In this document: piece after piece, positions 6,586-14,004 of the stretch | How the letters are laid out: the number at the start of each line of letters is the position of its first letter | How positions within the stretch are numbered: position 1 is the first letter of the stretch | Assembly (NCBI GenBank): GCA_043721775.1 | Contig: JAYSQA010000360.1 | Coordinates: forward strand, 1-15,423 | Source of the DNA: Stagnihabitans sp043721775 | GTDB taxonomy: Bacteria; Pseudomonadota; Alphaproteobacteria; Rhodobacterales; Rhodobacteraceae | Direction: 5' to 3' | Length of the DNA: 15,423 nucleotides | Position numbers and translations under genes: made by a program | Notes under the pieces: model-generated | What the model was told of the DNA's origin: nothing | Databases searched by the model: none | Seen by the model: the letters and a program-made list of their open reading frames with translations, nothing else

Positions 6586-8730
6586 TCACCTGCGGCAAAC
6601 CTGCTGGGTTCCTGCGCGCGAACTGCCGCCAAAGCCCAGAAGTTCCACCGACAGGCCGAAATCCGTGCTGGGCTTCACACTAGCCGACGACGTGTATCTG
6701 CGCGAGACGGAAAGATCGACCGACAGGCATTCATTCTGAAAGTTCATCTTCAATCCGGCCTGCGCCATCGAATGCGCCGCCAGATCATAGCGGTTGGTCA
6801 GTTGCGCCCGCCAGTTCCGCGTCATGTCATAGCTGGCGTTCAGCACAAGCTCGCGCACCGGATCGGCGCGGTTTTCGCTGACCGCAGCCTTCAGGTATTC
6901 ATAGCCGCCCGACACCGCATAAGTCGGGCGCTTAAGGTCAAAGCGCATCTCGCCCTTGGTCAGCGCCAGTTTGTCCGCCAGCACCACACGGCCCGTCATG
7001 CCAAGGCCCGCCGCATTGGCGAGTGACCCTGACACCAGCCAATCCGTACTGCGCCCGGCAAGGCCAGAGGCCGCATCAAACTGCCCCAGATCGGCAAAGC
7101 GCAACACCCGGCCCCCGGTCAGCCCCAAAGTCCAGCCGGTGGCTGCGGTGCGCAGGTAATTCACGCCAAGATTGACCCTTGTGCCACCTTCAAAGGCATC
7201 AGACCCCGGGAAACGGTCCAGCGCGAACAGGTTGCTTTCGTCAAATTCAACCAGCGTGGAATCTTCGTTCGGGATACGGCTGTCGGGTTTGGGGGCGGCG
7301 ACGATCTGCACCACAGGCTCGATCAACTGCGTCGTGCCATCGGCCCCGGTCTTGACCCAGGGCCAGCGCATTTCGACGCCACCAACCGCCGTGCCGCGAT
7401 AGGGAAAGCCGGTGTAGGTGGCATCCTGCCTTATGGCGTAGAAATCCGCCTCGGCATCGGCGCTGGTGGAAATCTCGATCCCGTTGGTCAGGGTCCAGTT
7501 GCGCCGCCATGTGCCTTTGAAGGTGACACGGCTCATGTCACGGCCATCGGATATGCCATCGCCGTTGCTGTCAACCAGCGCATCCGAGGGGCGGTAGTGG
7601 CTGTTGGTTTCCATCTGAAACTCACCCTCGCCACCCAGAATGGCGGGCAGAAAGCGGCGGTGAAAGGTGAAATCGGTGATCAGGGTCGGCTGGATGACGT
7701 TGTTTTCCCCGGCCCGCAAGGAGCGCAAGCCGGTAATCTGGGCCGAAAAGTACAGGTTGCGCTGCACCCTTGTGATGGCCACGGTGCTGTCCAGCCGGTC
7801 AGCATCCGATATGCCGTAGTCCAGCAGATAGGATTTGTCGCTGACCGCGATGCCATGCAGCGCCAGCTTGTAGCCGCCGCCAAGGTCAAAGGCACCGTTC
7901 GCCTCGACATAGCCGCGGGCGCGGTCGGGGCGGATGTGGTCTTGCGTCACAGCCCCCGCCACCTCCAGCGTGCCGTGGCGGTAAGCCTCGCGGTACCGCA
8001 GGTCAAGCGTGCGGTCGGCCCCGGTGGTCAGGTACGGCGTCAGCAAAAGGTCGCGGCTGGGGCCAAGCACAATGAAATACGGCAGTTTCAGCCCGGTGCC
8101 CAAGGCGGTTGTAGTGCGCATCCGGGGCATCAGAAACCCGGTGGCGCGGTGCAGCGTCGGGTCGGGTACCCGCAGGACCGGCAGATACAGCACCGGCACG
8201 CCGCCAAAGCGCAGCGTGGCGTCGGAAAACCAGATTTGCTGGGCCAGCGCATCATGCACCACCTCACGCGCCCTGATCTCCCACAGCGGCGTGGTGGACC
8301 CTTTGCAGATCGTGCAGGTTGATGCCGTGACCTGCCGCATCGCCGTATAGCGCCCGGCATCGGTGCGCAGCACCTGGGCCGCAGCCAGTTGCAGCTTCTG
8401 GTCCAGCACGATCCGGGCCGAGGTCAGCAGCCCCTCGGTCAGGTCCGCCGACAGTTCCGCCTGATCGGCCAGAAAGATGCCACCCTTGCCGTCGTCAATA
8501 TGGATGGGCCCGGTGATCGACAGATGGCTTGCGGTCTGGTCATAGGTGATGGCCGAAGCGGTCAGATGCTGGCCTTTGAAGAACACCTCGACATGACCCT
8601 TGGCCACCAGCACCGAGGCCGATTGCAGCGTGACGCTGTCGGCCACCAAAGTTGCCCGGTCCGCCGTCGTGGCTTGTGCCCATGCCCCAAAGGGCAACAG
8701 CAGCAAAAGAACCAAAAGCAGCCCGCGCAT
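6586..8730 (-). CDS. lptD: LPS-assembly protein LptD (outer membrane)
   Basis: LptD with LptE forms the outer-membrane translocon that places LPS on the cell surface. 714 aa from ATG 8730. A signal peptide (MRGLLLVLLLLLPFGAWAQA) is followed by an OstA/LptA-like periplasmic domain at about 25-130 (VLVAKGHVEVFFKGQHLTAS). Next is the LptD linker (PLWEIRAREVVHD, FGGVPVLYLPVLRVPDPTLHRATGFL), then a beta-barrel to the end. Cysteines at 139 and 142 (CTIC), Cys668 (NECLSVDL) and Cys712 (QVCRR at the terminus) are candidates for the inter-domain disulfides known in LptD. A DSNGDGISDGRD stretch (387-398) resembles a calcium-binding loop. The start overlaps the lptG stop as TGATG and has GGAGGA 6 nt upstream. 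Assignment is secure. Confidence 0.95.
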   Translation of the reverse strand: MRGLLLVLLLLLPFGAWAQATTADRATLVADSVTLQSASVLVAKGHVEVFFKGQHLTASAITYDQTASHLSITGPIHIDDGKGGIFLADQAELSADLTEGLLTSARIVLDQKLQLAAAQVLRTDAGRYTAMRQVTASTCTICKGSTTPLWEIRAREVVHDALAQQIWFSDATLRFGGVPVLYLPVLRVPDPTLHRATGFLMPRMRTTTALGTGLKLPYFIVLGPSRDLLLTPYLTTGADRTLDLRYREAYRHGTLEVAGAVTQDHIRPDRARGYVEANGAFDLGGGYKLALHGIAVSDKSYLLDYGISDADRLDSTVAITRVQRNLYFSAQITGLRSLRAGENNVIQPTLITDFTFHRRFLPAILGGEGEFQMETNSHYRPSDALVDSNGDGISDGRDMSRVTFKGTWRRNWTLTNGIEISTSADAEADFYAIRQDATYTGFPYRGTAVGGVEMRWPWVKTGADGTTQLIEPVVQIVAAPKPDSRIPNEDSTLVEFDESNLFALDRFPGSDAFEGGTRVNLGVNYLRTAATGWTLGLTGGRVLRFADLGQFDAASGLAGRSTDWLVSGSLANAAGLGMTGRVVLADKLALTKGEMRFDLKRPTYAVSGGYEYLKAAVSENRADPVRELVLNASYDMTRNWRAQLTNRYDLAAHSMAQAGLKMNFQNECLSVDLSVSRRYTSSASVKPSTDFGLSVELLGFGGSSRAGTQQVCRR

Positions 8731-9824
8731 CAACCATCCTCCAGATGCAGCAAGAATCCCAGCGCCAGCATGGCCGCTGCCAGCGGTGGAGTCCATGCAG
8801 CCATAAGGACCGGGATCTGTCCCGTCTCGCCCAAAACCTGGCCGAAGTTACGCAGGAAAAAGACGCCAAAGCCGGACAGGATGGCGAAAAGCACCAAAGT
8901 GCCGGTCTTGGCCATGCGGGCGTGGCGCATGGTGAAGCCTGCGGCAATCAGCACCATGGCGGCCAGCAGCAGGGGCAGGGCCAGTTCCATCTGGAACCAG
9001 ACCTGATGGCTACGTGCCGAAAAACCTGCATTTTCAAGGCTTTGGATGTAGCTTGGCAGGTTCCAGAAGCTGATCGTACTCGGCGTGCCGAAACTGTCAT
9101 GGATGCGGTCGCGGGTCAGGTCAGTGGGGATTTTGTCACCCTCGGCCAGGGTTTGGACGGCGCGTTGGGGGTTGTTGGCGGTCAGGGGCCACGACCTTGC
9201 CTTCGACAGTTGCCAGAAACCGGGGATCAGGGTGGCCTGTTCCGCCTCGATCCGCTGCTGGGGTGATCCGTCGGGGGCGAAGGTCAGGAAGCTGGCGGCG
9301 AACAGAACGGTGCCGTCCAGATTGGCCCGCGCCGCCTCGATCACCGTCTGGCCCGCATCATTGCCCTGCCGCAACCAAAGGCCACTGTCGGACACCGACA
9401 GCACCGAACCACCCCGCGCATGGCCCGCCGACAGCGTGTCATACCGGCGCGAGGTCGCTGCGACCAAAGGGTCCAGCACGGCCACCGCAAAAACGCCGAT
9501 GGCAAAGGCGGTCAAGACCGGCGCCATCAGGAACGACAGGCCAGACCGGCCAGAGGAGCGGACGACCACCAGTTCAGACGACCGTGCAAGGCCAAGGAAC
9601 AAGGCGATGGCCGACAGAATCAGGATCAGCGGCAGGATGCGGTACAGCGTGGCCGGGACGTTCATCAGCGACAGCTGGAACGCCTCGGCCATGGTCAGGC
9701 CGGGGGTGGCGAATTTGCGGAGTTCGTCAATCAGGTCAATCATCAGCATCAGCGCGAAGAAGCCGGCAAAAACCCGCAGGAACAGCCAAAGAAAGCGCTT
9801 GGCCATGTAGATGTTCAGGATCAT
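8730..9824 (-). CDS. lptG: LPS export ABC transporter permease LptG
   Basis: One of the two inner-membrane permease subunits that, with the LptB ATPase, pull LPS from the inner membrane into the periplasmic bridge. 364 aa. N-terminal helices include FLWLFLRVFAGFFALMLMID and ATLYRILPLILILSAIALFL; the cytoplasmic coupling segment is RSSELVVVRSSGRSG; a third helix is MAPVLTAFAIGVFAVAVL. The periplasmic beta-jellyroll domain spans about 120-265 (SGLWLRQGNDAGQTVIEAAR). Three C-terminal helices follow (LALPLLLAAMVLIAAGF, TLVLFAILSGFGVFFL, PPLAAAMLALGFLLHL). ATG 9824 overlaps the lptF stop by 4 nt (ATGA), which fixes the start. It is followed by lptD with a 1-nt overlap. Confidence 0.95.
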   Translation of the reverse strand: MILNIYMAKRFLWLFLRVFAGFFALMLMIDLIDELRKFATPGLTMAEAFQLSLMNVPATLYRILPLILILSAIALFLGLARSSELVVVRSSGRSGLSFLMAPVLTAFAIGVFAVAVLDPLVAATSRRYDTLSAGHARGGSVLSVSDSGLWLRQGNDAGQTVIEAARANLDGTVLFAASFLTFAPDGSPQQRIEAEQATLIPGFWQLSKARSWPLTANNPQRAVQTLAEGDKIPTDLTRDRIHDSFGTPSTISFWNLPSYIQSLENAGFSARSHQVWFQMELALPLLLAAMVLIAAGFTMRHARMAKTGTLVLFAILSGFGVFFLRNFGQVLGETGQIPVLMAAWTPPLAAAMLALGFLLHLEDG

Positions 9825-10936
9825 GCCGTCCCCTTCGCGACATGCCGGGGCTTGCCCGCCCACCATAGAAGGCTCCACGCCATCAAAAGTCCCACCACGG
9901 GTGCGACGTAAGCCAAGGCCCAGCCCTGCGCCGACTTGGCCCCCAAAGCGTTGGCCGAGGTGGCAAGCCCCTGCACCACCAGCAAAAGACAGATCGCCAG
10001 CACAATTTGCCGCCACAGCCCAAACCGGCTGAACCCGCCCACCAGAAGTGAGGCAAAACCCACCAGCGTCACCGACACCGCCAGCATGGGTTCCGCAAAA
10101 CGGTTGTGGCCGTCAAAGCGCAAGGCGTTGGCCGTCTCGCCGGTTTCGGTCACCAAAGCGGGGGTGGGCCACAAGAGTTCCGCCGTGGAAAGCTCACCCG
10201 AGGTGCGGTTTGGGCGGACAGAGGCGGTCAGCATGGCCCCGATATCAAAGGTAAAATCGGCAAAGCGTGTCACCGAAAGCCGCTGGGTTGCGGTATCCAG
10301 CACCTGCGCCATGCCGTTGAACATGATCAGCTTCGGCCCCGCATCGCCGCGCACGAACAGCGCCTTGCGGGCGGTGTAGGTGGTATGTTCCGCCGGGTCG
10401 CGGGCGTCAGCAAGGAACATGTCAAGCAGTTCACCCTGCGGGGAAATCTCGCGGATATACAGCGTCACGTCCGGGGAAGGGTGGCTGAACTGCCCCTCGT
10501 TCAGATAGCGGGCGGTGATGTTTTCTGACATGGTGGCGCGGGCAGAAACCAAAGTGGCGCGGCTGGCGGGCACGAGGAAATGCGCCATGATCAGCATCAT
10601 CGCAGCCACCAGAAGGCCGAAGTAGAACACCGGCCGTGCCAGACGAAAGCCGGAAAAGCCGGTGGCCTGCATCACCACCAGCTCACTTTCCGTCATCATC
10701 CGGTTGATGCCGTACACCGTGGCAATGAAGGCTGCCACCGGCAACACCAGCTTGATCACCGATGGCAGGGTCAGCAATGAGAATTCCAGAAACACCAAGG
10801 CCGATTGCCCGTCACCAATCAACTGGTCAAACAGGCCGACGGCCTTGTTGATCCAATAAACTCCAACCAGAACCAGAGCGAAAAACCCGAACAGGCCCAT
10901 CAGTTGCGACAGAATATAGCGGTCGATCCGTGGCAA
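9821..10936 (-). CDS. lptF: LPS export ABC transporter permease LptF (TTG start)
   Basis: Partner of LptG in the LptB2FG exporter. 371 aa from TTG 10936, beginning LPRIDRYILSQLMGLFGFFA as read in frame. The TTG is preferred because AAGGA (10947-10943) stands 6 nt upstream and the protein then begins at the usual LptF N-terminus; a GTG at 10975 would add 13 unmatched residues. N-terminal helices are at about 10-30 and 55-85 (LPSVIKLVLPVAAFIATVYG). The coupling motif is TESELVVMQATGFSGFRLA. A periplasmic jellyroll occupies about 130-265, and C-terminal helices follow (EPMLAVSVTLVGFASLLVGG, QIVLAICLLLVVQGLA, LAYVAPVVGLLMAWSLLW). First gene of the lptF-lptG-lptD-surA-pdxA run. Confidence 0.94.
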   Translation of the reverse strand: MPRIDRYILSQLMGLFGFFALVLVGVYWINKAVGLFDQLIGDGQSALVFLEFSLLTLPSVIKLVLPVAAFIATVYGINRMMTESELVVMQATGFSGFRLARPVFYFGLLVAAMMLIMAHFLVPASRATLVSARATMSENITARYLNEGQFSHPSPDVTLYIREISPQGELLDMFLADARDPAEHTTYTARKALFVRGDAGPKLIMFNGMAQVLDTATQRLSVTRFADFTFDIGAMLTASVRPNRTSGELSTAELLWPTPALVTETGETANALRFDGHNRFAEPMLAVSVTLVGFASLLVGGFSRFGLWRQIVLAICLLLVVQGLATSANALGAKSAQGWALAYVAPVVGLLMAWSLLWWAGKPRHVAKGTA

Positions 10937-11109
10937 ATGCTGTCCTTTGGTCCTGTTTATGGTCCTGTGGCGCACAATCAGGCGTCAGGGCCGGACCCTA
11001 ACCCTAAAGCCGCCCGGGGTAAAACTCATATCTGGCCAAAGGCCCGCCTCGGGGCTAGCTTGCAGGCTTACCCCCGCCACTTCGTGGCCGTCCCTTGCCG
11101 GAGCTTCCC
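10937..11109. promoter_or_regulatory. Divergent intergenic region between lptF and pepA
   Basis: 173 bp that must carry the promoters for both the minus-strand lpt operon and plus-strand pepA. I find the lptF SD (10943-10947) and the pepA SD (GGAG at 11100-11103), and a direct repeat of TGGTCCTGT around 10948-10972, but no convincing -35/-10 pair on either strand. The CCCTAACCCTAAA at 10996-11008 has no obvious role. Confidence 0.4.
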
Positions 11110-12612
11110 ATGACCGACGTGCTTTTCTGCGAAATCCTTGGCTTTGACGTGGAAGGTCTGGCCAGCCGGACCGGACGCATCACGATTCTGGTCGATGGCA
11201 CCGGACCCGCCCATGCCGCTGCCCGCCGGATTGACCGGCTGACCAAGGGGGCTGTGACCCGGCTGATGGGCTCGGACGCCTGGGCCAAGGTGAAGCCGGG
11301 CGAGGCGATGGACCTGGCCTGGCCCACGGGGCTTGCGGCGGAAACCGTGCAGGTGCTGCGCCTGCCGCGCAAGGCCGATGCGGCGGTGGCGCGCAAGGCG
11401 GGCGGGGCGATTGGCCGGGGCAAGTCCGAAACGCTGGTGCTGGTGGAAAACCACCCGCGCCAGTCGGACCTGATGCTTGGCCTGCTGCTGCGCGCCTATG
11501 ACTTCGACATCTATAAAACGGACGATAAAAAGCCGCGCGGCGCTGTGACGCTTATGGTGGCGGATGTCGCGGCATCAACTGGGCTGCTGGCCTCGGTCAC
11601 GGCGCTGGCAGAGGGGATTTTCTTCACCCGCGATCTGGTGAATGAACCGGCCAACGTGCTGACCACGATGGAATTCGCCCACCGCCTGACTGGCTTGCGC
11701 GATTTGGGCGTGCATGTCGAGGTGTTTGACGAGGAAGAACTGGAACGGCTGGGGATGCGGCTTTTGCTGGGCGTCGGCATCGGGTCGGAATGCCCGACCA
11801 AGATGGTGGTGATGCGCTGGAATGGCGGGGTCGAGGGCGAGGCTCCGTTCGCGCTGGTCGGCAAGGGGGTGTGCTTTGACTCCGGCGGCATTTCCATCAA
11901 GGGCGCTGGCGGGATGGAAGAGATGACGATGGATATGGGCGGCGCCGGGGTGGTAGCGGGGGTGATGAAAACCCTCGCCCTGCGCGGGGCCCGGGCCAAT
12001 GTGGTGGGGCTGGTCGGCATCGTGGAGAACATGCCGGACGGTCGGGCGCAGCGGCCCGGCGATATCGTGAAATCCATGAAAGGTGATACGGTCGAGGTGA
12101 TCAACACCGATGCCGAAGGCCGCCTGGTGCTGGCCGATGTGCTTTGGTACGCGCAAGAGACCTATAAGCCCAAGGGCATCATCAACCTTGCGACCCTGAC
12201 CGGGGCGATCATCGTGGCCTTGGGGGCGGAACATGCCGGGGTGTTCTCGAACAACGACGCGCTGTGTGAGGCGTTCCTGAAAGCGGCAGGGTTGGAAGGC
12301 GAGGGCGCCTGGCGGATGCCAATGGCGCAAGGGCATGACGACAAGCTGAAATCGCGGCTGGCAGATATGATGAACGTCGGCGGGCGCGAAGGCGGGGCTA
12401 CGATTGCGGCGCATTTCATCAAGCGCTTCATCAAGGAGGACATGCCGTGGGTCCACCTTGATATTGCAGGCGTGACCCTTGCGAAGGGTGATACGGCGAC
12501 AGCACCCAAAGGGGCCACCGGCTGGGGGGTTCTGGCGCTGAACCGGCTGATCGCCGACATGTATGAGGGTGGCACGTCTGAGCCAGGGGCGTCTGAGGCA
12601 GGGACGGCGTGA
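11110..12612 (+). CDS. pepA: Leucyl (cytosol) aminopeptidase, M17 family
   Basis: A two-metal (usually Zn or Mn) cytosolic aminopeptidase that releases N-terminal residues from peptides; a homohexamer in known members. 500 aa. An N-terminal macro-like domain occupies about 1-160, followed by the catalytic domain. Metal and catalytic residues expected from the family are visible: Lys252 and Asp257 (VGKGVCFDSGGISIKG), Lys264, Asp275 (MTMDMGGAG), Asp334 and Glu336 (NTDAEGRLVLAD, the M17 signature) and Arg338. ATG 11110 has GGAG 6 nt upstream; an in-frame TTG at 11095 adds only five residues. The stop overlaps the holC GTG by 4 nt, so the two are translationally coupled. Assignment is secure. Confidence 0.97.
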   Translation: MTDVLFCEILGFDVEGLASRTGRITILVDGTGPAHAAARRIDRLTKGAVTRLMGSDAWAKVKPGEAMDLAWPTGLAAETVQVLRLPRKADAAVARKAGGAIGRGKSETLVLVENHPRQSDLMLGLLLRAYDFDIYKTDDKKPRGAVTLMVADVAASTGLLASVTALAEGIFFTRDLVNEPANVLTTMEFAHRLTGLRDLGVHVEVFDEEELERLGMRLLLGVGIGSECPTKMVVMRWNGGVEGEAPFALVGKGVCFDSGGISIKGAGGMEEMTMDMGGAGVVAGVMKTLALRGARANVVGLVGIVENMPDGRAQRPGDIVKSMKGDTVEVINTDAEGRLVLADVLWYAQETYKPKGIINLATLTGAIIVALGAEHAGVFSNNDALCEAFLKAAGLEGEGAWRMPMAQGHDDKLKSRLADMMNVGGREGGATIAAHFIKRFIKEDMPWVHLDIAGVTLAKGDTATAPKGATGWGVLALNRLIADMYEGGTSEPGASEAGTA

Positions 12613-13079
12613 CAGCCACGGCGGTTTTCTACCACCTGATCCGGTCAGGACTGGATGATACGGTGATGACCACCGTAACCCGTGCTTTGGGGGCGGGCTG
12701 GCGCGTGATGATCCGCGCGCCGGTGCCCGGCCTGTTGGAGCATCTGGACGCCAAGCTGTGGCTCGGCCCCGAAGAGGGCTTTCTGGCGCACGGGCTGGAG
12801 GGTGGGCCAAGCGACGCCGCCCAACCGGTGCTGCTGGGTCAGGGGGCGATTGCCAACGGGGCGAAAGGGCTGATGCTGCTGGCGGGCGCGGAGGCTGCAC
12901 GCGAGGAAGCGGCAGGACTGGAGCGGATCTGGGTGTTCTTTGACGGTTCCGACCCCGACGCGGTTGCGGTTGCCCGGCACCGCTGGACCACTTTCACCAG
13001 CTGGGGCCTTGCCGCGCAATACTGGAGCGACGAGGGCGGGCCTTGGGTGAAGAAGACTGAACGGGCTGCGGCAGGGTGA
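12609..13079 (+). CDS. holC: DNA polymerase III chi subunit
   Basis: The chi subunit links the clamp loader to single-strand binding protein at the replication fork. 156 aa, near the family's usual 140-155. The start ATAVFYHLIRSG is typical, followed by DTVMTTVTRALGAGWRVMIR and LDAKLWLGPEEGFLAHG. The conserved C-terminal part has ERIWVFFDGSDPDAVAVARHRW and a TSWGLAAQYWSDEGGPWVKK tail. The GTG start overlaps the pepA stop as GTGA, the usual sign of coupled translation; the pepA-holC pairing is itself common in Proteobacteria. Confidence 0.93.
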   Translation: MTATAVFYHLIRSGLDDTVMTTVTRALGAGWRVMIRAPVPGLLEHLDAKLWLGPEEGFLAHGLEGGPSDAAQPVLLGQGAIANGAKGLMLLAGAEAAREEAAGLERIWVFFDGSDPDAVAVARHRWTTFTSWGLAAQYWSDEGGPWVKKTERAAAG

Positions 13080-13095
13080 CAATAGCCCGCCCCGG

Positions 13096-13124
13096 CCCGG
13101 CGCGCGGTCCATCGCGACGCCGGG
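13096..13124 (+). repeat. Hairpin downstream of holC
   Basis: CCCGGCG (13096-13102) and CGCCGGG (13118-13124) form a 7-bp stem with a 15-nt loop, 16 nt after the holC stop. No T-run follows. It may cooperate with the larger hairpin at 13144-13174 at the 3' end of the pepA-holC message. Confidence 0.35.
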
Positions 13125-13143
13125 GGGGTGTCGTCCCGACCCG

Positions 13144-13188
13144 GCCGGACTCGCGATAAATCGCTTCGTCCGGCGGGGCCGTTGTTTT
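13144..13188 (+). terminator. Probable terminator of pepA-holC
   Basis: GCCGGAC (13144-13150) pairs with GTCCGGC (13168-13174). Inside it GCGAT (13153-13157) pairs with ATCGC (13160-13164), giving a two-tier hairpin. GTTGTTTT at 13181-13188 follows after six GC bases. The T-tract is imperfect and spaced, so this is only a plausible intrinsic terminator. Confidence 0.4.
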
Positions 13189-13202
13189 GCGGGGGGCGGC
13201 GG

Positions 13203-13217
13203 TTAACGAAACCCTAA
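13203..13217. promoter_or_regulatory. Near-match to a CtrA box (TTAA-N7-CTAA)
   Basis: TTAA (13203-13206), 7 nt, then CTAA (13214-13217): one mismatch from the TTAA-N7-TTAA site of the alphaproteobacterial cell-cycle regulator CtrA. It lies at the edge of an AT-rich 70-nt patch in otherwise GC-rich DNA, but no plus-strand gene follows, so its role is unclear and chance is possible. Confidence 0.25.
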
Positions 13218-13258
13218 CGGATTTTAAGAAATCATGTTATTTCAATGGATTGACAGTC

Positions 13259-13274
13259 ATTGCACACGTGCAAT
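13259..13274. repeat. Inverted repeat ATTGCAC-AC-GTGCAAT
   Basis: Perfect 7-bp inverted arms around 2 nt, with an overlapping CACGTG. It abuts the first copy of the 11-bp tandem repeat. It could be a protein-binding site or a small hairpin at the 3' end of the eda message; there is no T-run, so it is not a terminator. Confidence 0.4.
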
Positions 13275-13328
13275 CACCCTCGTTTCACCCTCGTTTCACC
13301 CTCGTTTCACCCCCGTTTCACCCTCGCA
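13274..13328. repeat. 11-bp tandem repeat reaching into the eda stop codon
   Basis: The unit TCACCCTCGTT occurs at 13274, 13285 and 13296 (identical) and 13307 (one mismatch); a fifth, 9/11 copy at 13318-13328 consists of the eda stop codon and the preceding codons. Read on the eda strand it is AACGAGGGTGA. The array probably arose by slippage from the 3' end of eda, and copy number may vary between strains. Confidence 0.85.
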
Positions 13329-13959
13329 GCGCCTTGGCTTCCGCCGCCAGCGCGGTGATGGTGGCCCAGTCGCCCTTCGCCAAAGCCTCTTTCGGCGCGA
13401 CCCAGCTGCCGCCGACGCAGAGGATATTGGACAGCCCAAGGTAATCGCGGGCGTTCTTCAGGCTGATGCCGCCCGTGGGGCAGAACTTGACCTGCGGGAT
13501 GGGCGAGCCGATCGACTTGAGGTAGGCAGCACCCCCGGCTTGTTCGGAGGGGAAGAACTTTTGCACGGTGTAGCCCTTTTCCAGCAGGGCCATGATCTCG
13601 GACGCGGTAGCGGCACCGGGCAGCAGGGGCAGGTCATATTCGGCGCAGGCATCCAGGAGACGTTCGGTTGCACCGGGCGAGACGCCGAACCTGGCGCCAG
13701 CAGCCTTTGCGGCCTTGACATCGGCGGGGGTCAGAAGCGTGCCGGCGCCGACAACACCGCCCTCAACCTCGGCCATGGCGCGGATGGCGTCGAGCGCCAC
13801 CGGAGTACGCAGGGTCACTTCCAGCGCGGGCAGGCCGCCGGCGACAAGCGCAACGGCGAGGTTGCGGGCGTGAGCAAGGTCATCGATCACGATCACCGGC
13901 ACGACGGGGGCGAGGCGGCAGATTTCGGTGGCAAGGCGGGATTGTTCGGCGGGGGTCAT
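13318..13959 (-). CDS. eda: 2-dehydro-3-deoxy-phosphogluconate (KDPG) aldolase
   Basis: A class I aldolase that cleaves KDPG to pyruvate and glyceraldehyde-3-phosphate, the last step of the Entner-Doudoroff pathway. 213 aa, normal length. The (beta/alpha)8 barrel has VIVIDD near the start, then ALEVTLRT with catalytic Glu47 and Arg51. Next come GAGTLL (71-76), the Schiff-base lysine at Lys134 in YTVQKFFPSE, and the phosphate-binding FCPTGGIS (159-166) and GGSW (183-186). ATG 13959 has AGGAG about 7-8 nt upstream. It follows edd on the same strand with a 260-nt gap that holds a large inverted repeat and a pair of competing hairpins at its start. The stop codon lies inside an 11-bp tandem repeat. 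Assignment is secure. Confidence 0.97.
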   Translation of the reverse strand: MTPAEQSRLATEICRLAPVVPVIVIDDLAHARNLAVALVAGGLPALEVTLRTPVALDAIRAMAEVEGGVVGAGTLLTPADVKAAKAAGARFGVSPGATERLLDACAEYDLPLLPGAATASEIMALLEKGYTVQKFFPSEQAGGAAYLKSIGSPIPQVKFCPTGGISLKNARDYLGLSNILCVGGSWVAPKEALAKGDWATITALAAEAKALRG

Positions 13960-13962
13960 CTT

Positions 13963-13987
13963 GGGGCTCCTTTTGCCCCGTTGGGGC
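13963..13987 (-). promoter_or_regulatory. Alternative hairpins around the eda ribosome binding site
   Basis: On the minus strand, GCCCC (13987-13983), GGGGC (13979-13975) and GCCCC (13967-13963) lie in a row. The central GGGGC can pair with either flank over 5 bp. The first fold leaves AAGGAG free; the second places most of it in a 7-nt loop. This could tune eda translation; it is inferred from sequence symmetry only. Confidence 0.35.
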
Positions 13988-14004
13988 GTTTTGGGCGGGC
14001 GGGA

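Noticed and set aside
10996..11008. CCCTAACCCTAAA, telomere-like repeat
   Set aside because: Under two full units in a bacterial intergenic region with normal housekeeping genes; chance.
10941..11060. Specific -35/-10 promoters for lptF and pepA
   Set aside because: Candidate hexamers had poor matches or impossible spacing (for example CTGACG with 21 nt to a weak -10), so none is called.
11575..12900. A 441-codon minus-strand frame across pepA and holC
   Set aside because: His/Pro/Arg-rich translation typical of a shadow frame; pepA and holC are both certain on the other strand.
13274..13328. CRISPR array
   Set aside because: The 11-bp units are directly contiguous with no spacers and no cas genes nearby.
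13187..13444. An 85-codon plus-strand frame over the AT-rich island
   Set aside because: It runs through the 11-bp repeats and into antisense eda, and no SD is evident; not a credible gene.
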